16,344 bases of DNA from Clostridia bacterium (GTDB lineage Bacteria > Bacillota > Clostridia > TANB77 > CAG-508). The stretch spans positions 1 to 16,344 of the forward strand of contig JAAVZQ010000108.1 in NCBI GenBank assembly GCA_022791735.1, written 5' to 3'. This document shows positions 1-7,520 of this stretch, piece after piece. A program made the translations under genes and the position numbers. The notes under the pieces are model-generated. The model saw only the letters and a program-made list of their open reading frames with translations. It ran no database searches and was not told where the DNA came from. The stretch's first letter is position 1. The number at the start of each line of letters is the position of its first letter.

Positions 1-3
1 CCA

Positions 4-40
4 AAAAACTCGCTACACGTAAATTGTGTAGCGAGTTTTT
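4..40 (-). terminator. Rho-independent terminator, probably bidirectional, downstream of spoVG
   Basis: Bases 4-18 and 26-40 form a perfect 15-bp inverted repeat with a 7-nt loop. The GC-rich core is CTCGCTACAC. On the minus strand the stem ends in a run of T just past the spoVG stop, and on the plus strand it also ends in T, so it can stop transcription from either side. Confidence 0.85.
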
Positions 41-65
41 AATAGAATATTACTTACAATATTTA

Positions 66-338
66 TTATTCTGCTGATTCTTCTGCGTCAGGAGAGTTAT
101 ATGCTTCTAAAATAGCATTTTGAACTTTCTCCCTAGTTTCAGCATTGATTGGATGAGCTATATCCTTAAATTCTCCGTTTGGAGTTTTTCTGCTAGGCAT
201 AGCTATAAATAATCCATTTTGGCTTTCGATAACTTTAATATCGTGTATTACGAATTCATTATCAAAAGTTACAGAAGCAACAGCTTTCATTCTGTTCTCT
301 GAATTAACTTTTCTTAAACGTACGTCTGTTATTTTCAT
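66..338 (-). CDS. spoVG: SpoVG, septation and sporulation regulator
   Basis: This 90-residue protein matches the SpoVG family along its whole length. It starts MKITDVRLRK and contains the conserved MPSRKTPNGEFKDIAHPI block (residues 48-65), followed by a short acidic tail. SpoVG proteins are small DNA/RNA-binding regulators that affect asymmetric septation, sporulation and cell-surface traits in Bacillota. The ATG at 336-338 follows a good Shine-Dalgarno sequence (AAGGCGGTG, complement of 348-356). The gene appears monocistronic, with a terminator at 4-40 and a sigma-H-like promoter at 409-437. It has no in-frame CGG codon, and residue 7 is a CGT arginine. The CGGA within AAC-GGA at 174-179 is out of phase and is read normally. 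Confidence 0.96.
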   Translation of the reverse strand: MKITDVRLRKVNSENRMKAVASVTFDNEFVIHDIKVIESQNGLFIAMPSRKTPNGEFKDIAHPINAETREKVQNAILEAYNSPDAEESAE

Positions 339-408
339 GTTTTGTTCACCGCCTTATTCCATTGTAATATATTTTGTACAATTAATATTATTTTATGTAC
401 TATTTCTA

Positions 409-437
409 TTATTCGTCAAAAAAAATTTTTTTCCTTC
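409..437 (-). promoter_or_regulatory. Sigma-H-type promoter of spoVG
   Basis: Read on the minus strand, 437-429 is GAAGGAAAA, which fits the sigma-H -35 consensus RnAGGAwww. Bases 417-409 are GACGAATAA, which fit the -10 consensus RnnGAATww. The spacer is 11 nt, as expected for this sigma factor. The spoVG start lies about 70 nt downstream of the -10 element. In Bacillus subtilis spoVG is a classical sigma-H target, so sequence and context agree. The -10 also contains TGACGAA, a match to the Spo0A box TGNCGAA. Confidence 0.75.
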
Positions 438-554
438 TATTTTTTACAAATTTTCTTTCAATAAAGTCTTTTATTTTTTTATTAGATGAGTTATAATCAT
501 TATAATATTTATAAAAGGGATTTGTTTTAATATAAATTTAGGAAGGTTTTTTAT

Positions 555-1260
555 ATGAAATTTGTTAAAAGATTATTGATATTTATAGTTATTGTGGCAG
601 TTGTTGCTATCTCATATTTTGCTGTTGATCGGATATATATTATATAAAGAAGCTATGGAAGAAAAAAGTTTAGAAGATAGAATTTCTGAACTAAAATCTG
701 ATGAAAGTTATACAAACATTTCAGAAGTCCCTGATTATTATAAAAATGCAATTATTGCAATTGAAGACCATAGGTTTTATAGACACTTTGGTGTAGATGT
801 AATTGCTACTTCTCGTGCAATGTTAAACAATATTGTCTCTTTTAAAATGCAAGGTGGTGGCAGCTCTATAACACAACAAGTTGCTAAAAATTTGTGTTTC
901 ACCCAAGAAAAAACCTTGACTAGAAAAGCCGCAGAATTGTTTGTTGTTTTTAGATTAGAAAAAGATTACGAAAAAGATGAAATATTAGAACTTTATATAA
1001 ACAATATGTATTTTGGAAACGGATATTATAATATTCATGACGCAGCAGAAGGCTACTATGATAAGCTTCCTTCTGAACTAGACTTATATGAAGCGACACT
1101 TCTTGCTGGTGTACCAAATGCTCCTTCTGCCTACGCCCCAACTGTTAGTTTAAAACTTGCAGAGCAAAGGCAATCACAAGTACTTGACGCAATGGTAAAA
1201 TATAACTATATGTCACAAGAAGAAGCTAACCATATAAAATCTTTACAAAAATCAAAGTAA
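555..1260 (+). CDS. mgt: Monofunctional peptidoglycan glycosyltransferase (GT51), decoded through a +1 shift at CGG
   Basis: This enzyme polymerises lipid II into glycan strands on the outer face of the membrane. The ATG at 555 follows AGGAAGG (540-546). Frame 1 encodes MKFVKRLLIFIVIVAVVAIS, a membrane anchor, but runs to TAA at 645 unless the frame shifts. Skipping C630 of the in-frame CGG (codon 26) joins this anchor to the glycosyltransferase domain and gives 234 residues, normal for the monofunctional class. Motifs are IEDHRFYRHFGVD with catalytic Glu near residue 70, GGSSITQQVAKN at about 101-112, and KDEILELYIN with the second Glu near 142-145. There is no transpeptidase domain. A TTG at 592 in the second frame could start a shorter ORF, but it has no ribosome binding site and would lose the anchor. 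Confidence 0.88.
630..633 (+). other. +1 frameshift site CGGA in the glycosyltransferase gene
   Basis: The anchor frame reads GAT CGG ATA and meets TAA at 645-647. Reading GAT (C)GGA TAT instead continues into the catalytic domain. The C of the in-frame CGG is skipped and the shifted codon is glycine. This is codon 26, just after the transmembrane segment. Confidence 0.8.
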
Positions 1261-1489
1261 ATAGACAGCAAATAAAACTCAAAGTCCGCGCAGGGTATTC
1301 ATATATAAATAATATCGATGTGACGCGTAGCATGGGAGCGAACATAGAAACTGTTAGACATTTATAGTTTGCGCTAGCAAACTTACACTCTCGTCTTTAC
1401 AGTTTCTGTGAGACGACCAACAAGGAACAAGATATTTTTTATATATAATACCCGCCCACGGACTAACGAAACTTTGAGGCTGTCTATTT
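1259..1489. ncRNA. Long structured RNA-like element between convergent genes, family not identified
   Basis: The entire gap between the two converging genes folds on itself. The outer stem pairs 1259-1269 with 1479-1489 (11 bp). It continues with 1278-1285/1471-1478, GTCCG 1284-1288/CGGAC 1459-1463 (overlapping alternatives), GGGTATT 1293-1299/AATACCC 1447-1453, and an AU-rich helix of about 15 bp at 1301-1316/1431-1446. A wide internal region follows (1317-1345 and 1409-1430) that is more GC-rich and probably conserved. The apical stem pairs AGAAACTG at about 1346-1353 with CAGTTTCT at about 1399-1406, and includes a hairpin AGTTTGC-GCTA-GCAAACT at 1366-1383. The layout of long basal stem, open centre and apical stem recalls 6S RNA or the clostridial raiA motif. 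I cannot confirm either, nor the transcribed strand. Confidence 0.6.
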
Positions 1490-2627
1490 TCATTTTAAAA
1501 ATATATCCATATATTTTTTAAAAGCAAAGATTTGATTTCTTCCTTGCCCTGTTATTTCCTCTATCATATTCTTCTCCATCAAAGAATTTATAGTAGTATT
1601 AAGCGTAGATGGCTTCATGCCACTATTTTCTAGTACCTTCTTTCTAGATACTATTGGTATATCATATAACACATCTACTACTTTTCTTGCATTATCTGGC
1701 TTTACTGGAAGCTCTAATATTATCTTTTCTATCTCATCTGATAATTTTTCCAACTCTTTAAGTTGTTCTTTTTGATGTTTTGCAGTTTCTATTATTGCTT
1801 CTAAGAAAAACTTTATCCACCCAAGTATATCACTGTTATTTCTTACTCTCATTAGTTTATCAAAATATGTATTTTTATTTTTTTCTAGATAATTCGAAAT
1901 ATACAAACAAGACTTATCAAGTAATCCCTTACTTTGTAAATACAAAGGTATTATCATTCTTCCAATACATCCATTTCCACTTACAAAAGGATGAATTGTC
2001 TCAAATTGATAATGCAAAATTGCCACCTTTACTAAATCTGGTGTATCTGTTTCATCATTACTCGTACATTCCTCAAAATCCGCTAAGCATTCTACTATCT
2101 CGGTATGTGGAGGTGGAACAAATTCTGCCTCTTTTGGGCTTTCGCCCATAACCCAAGTTTGGAGATTTCTAAGTGTTCCTGGCATTTTGTCTGCATGCCC
2201 TCTGCCCTGCATCAAAATTTTGTGAAGTTCTTTCATCAAATTTGTATCAAGTTTTTTTGTTTCTCTTATTCTCTCCTCACCGCATAGACATAGCTTTTAC
2301 ATAGTTTTGCATTTTCTCCACATCATTTATTTTATCCTCTGGAATCTCTTTAAAACTAAGTAAACTATCTTCAGTTGTTACATTTGCCCCATCTATCTTC
2401 ATAGAAAAATATGCTTCTGCTAATTTATACATCTTTATATAAATGTCCATATTTGGAACCCATAATGAGTGTGCATTAAGTTCTCCAAGCTCACTGCTTG
2501 CCTTTGCAAGTAATTTATTCATTTTTGCATCTTCCCAAGACCAATCATAATTAATCTTACTAAGAATAAACGCTCTATAATCCTCTACTCTTGTATACAT
2601 ACCTGCCTTATAGCCTTCTAGTTTCAC
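1490..2627 (-). CDS. Fic-family protein (Fic_N, Fic and winged helix), decoded through a +1 shift at CGG
   Basis: Fic enzymes usually transfer AMP from ATP to a protein hydroxyl. Read with one +1 shift at codon 116 the product is 378 residues, normal for the Fic_N plus Fic class. It has an N-terminal inhibitory helix of the (S/T)xxxE(G/N) type (S75-MKI-D79-G80, Asp in place of Glu), a Fic core at about 120-300, and a C-terminal winged helix at about 315-375. The catalytic loop reads HPFVSGNGCIGR (212-223). The usual HxFx(D/E)GNGRxxR has an acidic residue where this has Ser216, and Arg where this has Cys220. His212 and Arg223 remain, so activity may be altered. Without the shift the ORF ends at TGA 2277-2279, directly after CGG. 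The start is the ATG at 2625-2627, preceded by AGGTG-type bases. Confidence 0.87.
2279..2282 (-). other. +1 frameshift site CGGT-GA in the Fic gene
   Basis: The N-terminal frame reads ATG CGG TGA, so a stop codon is the very next codon. Reading ATG (C)GGT GAG GAG gives AMSM-G-EERIRE and enters the frame encoding the Fic core without a gap. It is the only one of the seven sites followed by T instead of A. Confidence 0.8.
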
Positions 2628-2684
2628 TTAAAAATCACCTCTTTTCTTCTAGTAATATATCACAAATAAAAATTTTTCACAATA

Positions 2685-3584
2685 CTATATTTTCTTAAAT
2701 CCCATTCCATAAACCTCACGTGCGTTGAATATAGACATAAATGAATTTCTATCTATGTTATTTGCAATCTCCCTTATTTTTGCAACTTCGTTTTTAGATA
2801 CTACACACCACAAGATTTTCCTATCAGCTTTTTCATACATACCTGTTGCATTAATTGCAGTACTTCCTCTTCCAAGTTTATCACTTATTTCCTTTGATAT
2901 TTCCTCATATTTATCCGAAACTATAAAAAGCATTTTCGTAAAATTAATTCCTTCTGCCAATGCTTCAATTATTTTATTTATTATATAAATTGAAATCGCT
3001 GAATATAGTCCTATTTCAATTTGCTTTAATGCAACCATATTAACTACAACTATTGCAATATCAAATAAACTCATAAGATGTCCTATTCTAAACTTTGGAG
3101 ATATCCTAGATATTATATTGCTAAGAAGTTCTGTGCCACCTGTTGATGCGTTATATTTTATTATTATTGAGTTCCCAATTCCTATAATAAGTCCACCATA
3201 TATACTTGCCAAAAACTTATCTTGTGTTATAACAATTCTATCTTGAAATGCACCTTCAAAAACATCTAACAATATAGATAACATCACTGTTCCAAATATT
3301 GCTTTCGTAAAAAACTCTTTTCCTAGTTTAAAAAATGAAATCACAAAAAGTGGAATATTTAAAACCAAAATTGTTGTACCTATCTTAAAATTGAATAAGT
3401 AGTAAAGTACTGTCGCAATACCACTAAATCCACCTGATGATAGTTGGTTTGGGAGTAAAAACAGTACAACTCCTGCGGCCATAAAAGCACATCCTATTGT
3501 TATTAAAATAAAATCTTTAATATATTTCTTTATTATAAAAACATCCATGTTTGTATTATTTGCAAACATAGACAAATTATTCAA
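2685..3584 (-). CDS. YitT family membrane protein
   Basis: This 299-residue protein has the YitT/DUF161 layout. Five to six hydrophobic helices lie between about residues 20 and 210, including the conserved LPNQLSSGGFSGIA stretch (44-57) and the STGGTELL motif (146-153). A soluble C-terminal DUF2179 domain (about 215-299) ends in VYGMGFKKI. The family is common in Bacillota and its transport substrate is unknown. The first codon in the open frame is a TTG at 3582-3584. GGAGG sits at 3601-3605, about 16 nt upstream, further than usual. The next ATG (3567-3569) is further still, so the start is uncertain. It lies 2 nt after the shifted end of the radical SAM gene and is probably cotranscribed. 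It has no in-frame CGG. Confidence 0.88.
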   Translation of the reverse strand: MNNLSMFANNTNMDVFIIKKYIKDFILITIGCAFMAAGVVLFLLPNQLSSGGFSGIATVLYYLFNFKIGTTILVLNIPLFVISFFKLGKEFFTKAIFGTVMLSILLDVFEGAFQDRIVITQDKFLASIYGGLIIGIGNSIIIKYNASTGGTELLSNIISRISPKFRIGHLMSLFDIAIVVVNMVALKQIEIGLYSAISIYIINKIIEALAEGINFTKMLFIVSDKYEEISKEISDKLGRGSTAINATGMYEKADRKILWCVVSKNEVAKIREIANNIDRNSFMSIFNAREVYGMGFKKI

Positions 3585-3586
3585 TG

Positions 3587-4443
3587 TTAATTACTGTAAA
3601 CCTCCAATATTGTCATCTTTGTTTTTCCGTGGCTTAATATCTGGATTTCCTTCTACTTTTATTTCAACATCATAGTACTCTTCCAATTTGTTTGCATTTT
3701 CATTCTCATATCCGTAAAATATTCGTTAATTCTTTTGGATTTACTTCTATATTTACCTTTTTTACTTTTACATTAAACTGTTTTATCTTCTCTACAATAC
3801 TATCATACCAAAGCCCATCTGTAACTAATTGTGCAAATGCCTCATGATATGCTCCAGCTATAATATCTGTTTCTTTTTTTTCATCTAACTCGTTCTGTCT
3901 TACTATATTTATATTATGTATCCTTTTTCTATTAAAAGCATATATCATCTCTTTGCATCTTTCTATTGCCTGATTTAGTGTAAGTGGTTCAAACTCACCT
4001 TTATTATATTCCTCTTCTAAAGCTGTATTTTTTATAACAACCATAGGATAAATTCTAACTAAATTTGGTTTAAGTTTCGCAAGATCCTTTGCTGTATTTA
4101 GTTCATCTATTTTAGTACTATCTGGAAGCCCCACTCCAACTTGGAACGATACTTTCATTCTACTTCTCTTTATAAGCTTAGTAGCTTTTTTTATATCTTC
4201 TCTTGTATAACTATAACCGCATTTTTTCAATATGTATCCATTTGTAGACTGTATTTCTAGTTCAACAGTAGTCACATTATACTTCTTTAACATTTTTAGA
4301 AGTTCTTTGTTTACTAGAGTTGGCATTATAGAAATTTTTATAGTATCATGTATATTATCTTCCCTAAACTTTTCTAAAATCTCTTTTTGCTCTTCCTCTG
4401 TTTTCCCAGTAAAACTTCCTATAAATATCTCATTTATTATCAT
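3587..4443 (-). CDS. Radical-SAM (Elp3-like) family protein lacking the cluster-binding N-terminus, with two CGG shifts
   Basis: The protein matches the barrel and C-terminal part of the Elp3-like radical SAM family that often follows rnc in Clostridia. It shows GSFTGKTEEEQ (9-19), VELEIQSTNGYILKKCGY, VGVGLPDS, KPNLVRIYPMVVIKNT and DIIAGAYHEAFAQL. The usual first 60-70 residues with the CxxxCxxC [4Fe-4S] motif are absent, and an in-frame stop lies just upstream of the ATG at 4441-4443. An AAAGGATG ribosome binding site is present, so this short form may be what is made. Reading +1 at CGG codon 244 (3712-3714) and again at CGG codon 272 (3627-3629) gives 284 residues ending in KPGKTKMTILEV. 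Without the second shift it would end RKNKDDNIGGLQ at 3591. Without its cluster motif it is unlikely to do radical chemistry; it may be decaying or repurposed. Confidence 0.75.
3626..3629 (-). other. +1 frameshift site CGGA (second) in the radical SAM gene
   Basis: In the frame reached after the first shift, the codons read CCA CGG AAA. The CGG is again exactly in phase. A +1 step gives NPDIKP-G-KTKMTILEV with stop TAA at 3587-3589. The unshifted reading also ends soon, at 3591. The shifted tail looks more like the family C-terminus, but this is the least certain of the seven sites. Confidence 0.6.
3711..3714 (-). other. +1 frameshift site CGGA (first) in the radical SAM gene
   Basis: The frame reads TTA CGG ATA TGA. 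Skipping the C gives TTA (C)GGA TAT GAG, so NPKELTNIL continues as GYENENANKLEEYY instead of stopping two codons later. Confidence 0.75.
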
Positions 4444-4468
4444 ATTTTAATCATCCTTTCGCCTTCTA

Positions 4469-5150
4469 CTACATTTTTTCTAGCGCCTTTTTAGCCGCTT
4501 CCATCTCAGCAGCCTTTTTGCTCTTTCCGCTTCCCATCAGCAAGTTTTCTATCATCACACAAAACCTCTGCCACAAAGTGCTTATTATGGTCTGGTCCTT
4601 CTTCTGAAACTATAACATACTCTATCTTTACATTTCCATGTGTTTGAAGCTTCTCTTGCAAAACCGTTTTATAATCTTTTGTGCCTACATTTTTACTTGC
4701 AATTTCTATTGCATCTTTCAAATTTTCTATAATAAATTTTTCTGCATTTTCTAAATTGCTATCCAAATATATAGCTGCAATAACTGCTTCTACTGCATCT
4801 GCAAGTATTGCTTTATTTTTTACATTTCCAAACCCTTCACCACGACTTGTTATCAAAAATCTTCCAAATTCAAGCCTTACAGCAACTTGATGTAAGCTTT
4901 CTTCACATACAACTGCTGCTCTAACCTTTGTCATCTCTCCCTCATGTAACTTTTTATAATTATTATATAAATACTTGCTAGTTATAAACTCTAAAATACT
5001 ATCTCCCAAATACTCTAACTTTTCATTACTTTCAATATCATGCATATTTGCATAAGATGTATGAGTAAGTGCTGTCCCTAACAATTTTTTATCTTTAAAT
5101 ACATAATTCAAATTCTTTTCTATATTCTCATATTGCATATTTATTTTCAC
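4469..5150 (-). CDS. rnc: Ribonuclease III, decoded through a +1 shift at CGG
   Basis: RNase III cuts double-stranded RNA in rRNA maturation and mRNA turnover. The catalytic domain shows NEKLEYLGDSILEF with Glu43, Asp50 and flanking residues, and LADAVEAVIAAIYLD with Asp118 and Glu121. The dsRNA-binding domain begins at DYKTVLQEKLQ (159-169). Read without a shift it ends KRKEQKGC at 4506, which destroys the last helix of the binding domain. A +1 step at CGG codon 208 gives ADGKGKSKKAAEMEAAKKAL and stop TAG at 4469. The product is 226 residues, with the standard GxGxSKKxAExxAAxxAL ending. It starts at ATG 5148-5150 after AGAGGTG, 9 nt downstream of the GGDEF/EAL gene, and is followed by the radical SAM gene in the common clostridial order. 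Confidence 0.95.
4526..4529 (-). other. +1 frameshift site CGGA in rnc
   Basis: The frame reads GGG AAG CGG AAA GAG and reaches TGA at 4506-4508. Reading AAG (C)GGA AAG AGC AAA AAG gives G-K-G-K-S-K-K, the conserved start of the last helix of the dsRNA-binding domain. Confidence 0.85.
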
Positions 5151-5159
5151 CTCTTATGA

Positions 5160-7412
5160 TTACATATTGTTTTTAAAATAATTTTCAAATTCCTCTTTTG
5201 GAATTGGTTTTGAATAATAATATCCTTGTATAATATCGCACCCAATCTTTTTTATAAACTCTACTTGTTCCTTTGTCTCAACACCTTCAACTATTGTTCT
5301 TACTTTCATATGTTCTGCCATATCTTCTATATAATTTATAACATTATTATCACCTTCTAAATTTGCTTTATCCACAAATACCTTATCTATTTTAAGAATG
5401 TCTATTGGCATGTTTTGTAGCATACTAAGCGAAGAATAACCTGTTCCAAAATCATCAATAGATATGGCAAATCCCTTTTCCTTAATTTTATTCATAATAT
5501 CTATTATATCAATATTACTATCAACTGTTGCACTCTCTGTTATTTCTAAATCAATGTTACTTGTTTCAATTTCATATTTCTCACATATTTTTACATATTG
5601 CTCTATGAAATTAGGATCTACAAAATGTTCTTTTGATACATTTATTGATACTATTGGTGCTCCTCCATATTTGTCTTTCCAATCTGATATATCTTGACAA
5701 ACCTTCTCAAAAATATACATATCTAATTTGACTATAAATTTATTTTTCTCAAATAATGGTATAAACTTACCTGGTGAAATCATTTCTCCATTTCGTTTCC
5801 ATCTTACTAATGCCTCTGCTCCTGCCATTTTTTCATTTTTAGTAAATACTTTTGGCTGATAAACTATAATAAATTCCTTATTTACTAATGCTTCCTCCAT
5901 GCTAGATTCAAGACTTTGTTCTTCTATCATTTGTTTCTCTAACTTCTCATCAAATAAGTAATAATTACTATTATATAATCCTTTTATTTGTGAACGAGCA
6001 AGATAAGCTTTATCTAGTATATTATTTACATCTGTTTCATGTGGTAATATATTGTACGCCCCAATTGCTAAGTTTACAGTGATATTTACATTCCCTACCT
6101 TTAAATTAGACGCTTCTTTATATATTTTATCTAAAAGTTCTTCTATGTTCTCATCATAGCTAAATATACTTGCAAAAACATCATTAGAAACCCTACAAGT
6201 AATATTGTCTGGTGGTAATAATCTTGTAAGCTTTTGACCAAGCACTTTTAAAAGTTCATTACAAAATGCATATCCATGCACTCTATTTAATGCCTTAAAT
6301 TTATTTATATCTACTGTAATTATATATTTAATTGATGCTGTATGACCTGACAAATATAATTCTCCATTGCCCTTAAAATATGTTTCATTTCCAAGCAAAG
6401 TTACAGGATCAATATATGCTACTTTATATATTTGACGATTTTTCTTTTGATTAGATATATTAATATATATAGAATTACATACTATAATACAAATAATTAT
6501 TAAACAAAGAATTACAGAGGTTATTACAATGTTTATAAGTTCTGATGCAATTGTACTATCTGATGCTGTAGTAATTACATACCAATCATTTATTGCTGTT
6601 TTCTCATAATGTATAAAATATATTTCATTTCCAAACTCTATGTCAAAAGTTCCTATTTCTCCTCTTTTTATTGCATTTGTCATATCCTCTATTTTTTGTA
6701 ATTGTTTATCATTAGTTAATTCATATTTTACTTTAAAATACTCATACAAATTAGTAGTACTATGTTTTATATTATCAAAGGAATCTATTAGCACAGTACC
6801 ATTACTGTTAATTAAATATGTTCCACCTTTTCCAAAGAGCCTTCTTAGTAAAATTTCTTTATAATCTGATGTTTTTATAGTTGCCATAAGTACCCTATCT
6901 TGTCCATTAAGTTTAAAAACTTGGGCATAAATATTTACTTGGTCATCTGTAACTGTACTTGGTCTATTTTCTGATAAATATACATCATCGCTTACAAAAA
7001 ACTCATCTATATTTTCATAATCTTTCACTTCAAAACCATCACTTGTTTTTCCATTTCCATTTCTATCCAATATAACAAGCCTTGTAAAATGATAGTTATC
7101 TATTTCTCCTTTCAAAAGTTCAAAAATTTCATCCTCTGTTCTAATATGACCTGCCTCTATATATTGCACCATCATATGTAGCATATTCATTTGGTCAGTA
7201 ATTGCTAAGTTTAACTGTGTTGTAGTCTGTTCACTAAGTTCTGTTATGTTCTTATATATGTTTTTATAGGTTAATTGTTTTATATATCTTAGATATATAA
7301 TTGATAAAATGAGGGATACAAAAAATATACACAAAATAGCAAAGCTACTTGCTTTATTACTTTTATATTGTATATACTTATTTTTACTTTTATTTCTTAT
7401 CCTGCTTCTCAT
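5160..7412 (-). CDS. Membrane GGDEF/EAL protein, probable cyclic-di-GMP phosphodiesterase
   Basis: This 750-residue signalling protein has, in order: a first transmembrane helix (about 22-44), an extracellular sensor region with Cache-like features (about 45-290), a second transmembrane helix (292-315), a GGDEF domain (about 330-490) and an EAL domain (about 505-745). The GGDEF signature is replaced by SNDVF (409-413), so cyclase activity is unlikely; the domain may be regulatory. The EAL domain keeps the catalytic set: E533-A-L, N591 (SINVS), E623 (LEITES), D653-D654-F, K674 (LKIDK), E709 and the QGYYYSKP ending. It should therefore hydrolyse c-di-GMP to pGpG in response to an external ligand. 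The ATG at 7410-7412 follows AAGAGG. No CGG occurs in any phase of its coding strand across 2.25 kb. Confidence 0.92.
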   Translation of the reverse strand: MRSRIRNKSKNKYIQYKSNKASSFAILCIFFVSLILSIIYLRYIKQLTYKNIYKNITELSEQTTTQLNLAITDQMNMLHMMVQYIEAGHIRTEDEIFELLKGEIDNYHFTRLVILDRNGNGKTSDGFEVKDYENIDEFFVSDDVYLSENRPSTVTDDQVNIYAQVFKLNGQDRVLMATIKTSDYKEILLRRLFGKGGTYLINSNGTVLIDSFDNIKHSTTNLYEYFKVKYELTNDKQLQKIEDMTNAIKRGEIGTFDIEFGNEIYFIHYEKTAINDWYVITTASDSTIASELINIVITSVILCLIIICIIVCNSIYINISNQKKNRQIYKVAYIDPVTLLGNETYFKGNGELYLSGHTASIKYIITVDINKFKALNRVHGYAFCNELLKVLGQKLTRLLPPDNITCRVSNDVFASIFSYDENIEELLDKIYKEASNLKVGNVNITVNLAIGAYNILPHETDVNNILDKAYLARSQIKGLYNSNYYLFDEKLEKQMIEEQSLESSMEEALVNKEFIIVYQPKVFTKNEKMAGAEALVRWKRNGEMISPGKFIPLFEKNKFIVKLDMYIFEKVCQDISDWKDKYGGAPIVSINVSKEHFVDPNFIEQYVKICEKYEIETSNIDLEITESATVDSNIDIIDIMNKIKEKGFAISIDDFGTGYSSLSMLQNMPIDILKIDKVFVDKANLEGDNNVINYIEDMAEHMKVRTIVEGVETKEQVEFIKKIGCDIIQGYYYSKPIPKEEFENYFKNNM

Positions 7413-7520
7413 TATCGCCTCTTTATCACTATATTAAATATCTTTTTTTGCATTAAGTTATACATTTTTACTTTATAATAAATTTCACTTTTTTTCAATA
7501 TATTTTTGAATATTTTTTAA

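Noticed and set aside
481..520. TATAAT boxes at 492-497 and 501-506 as the glycosyltransferase promoter
   Set aside because: No convincing -35 at proper spacing; the region is so AT-rich that such hexamers are expected by chance.
592..1260. TTG start at 592 for the glycosyltransferase
   Set aside because: No ribosome binding site precedes it, whereas AGGAAGG precedes ATG 555 and the 555 frame supplies the expected membrane anchor.
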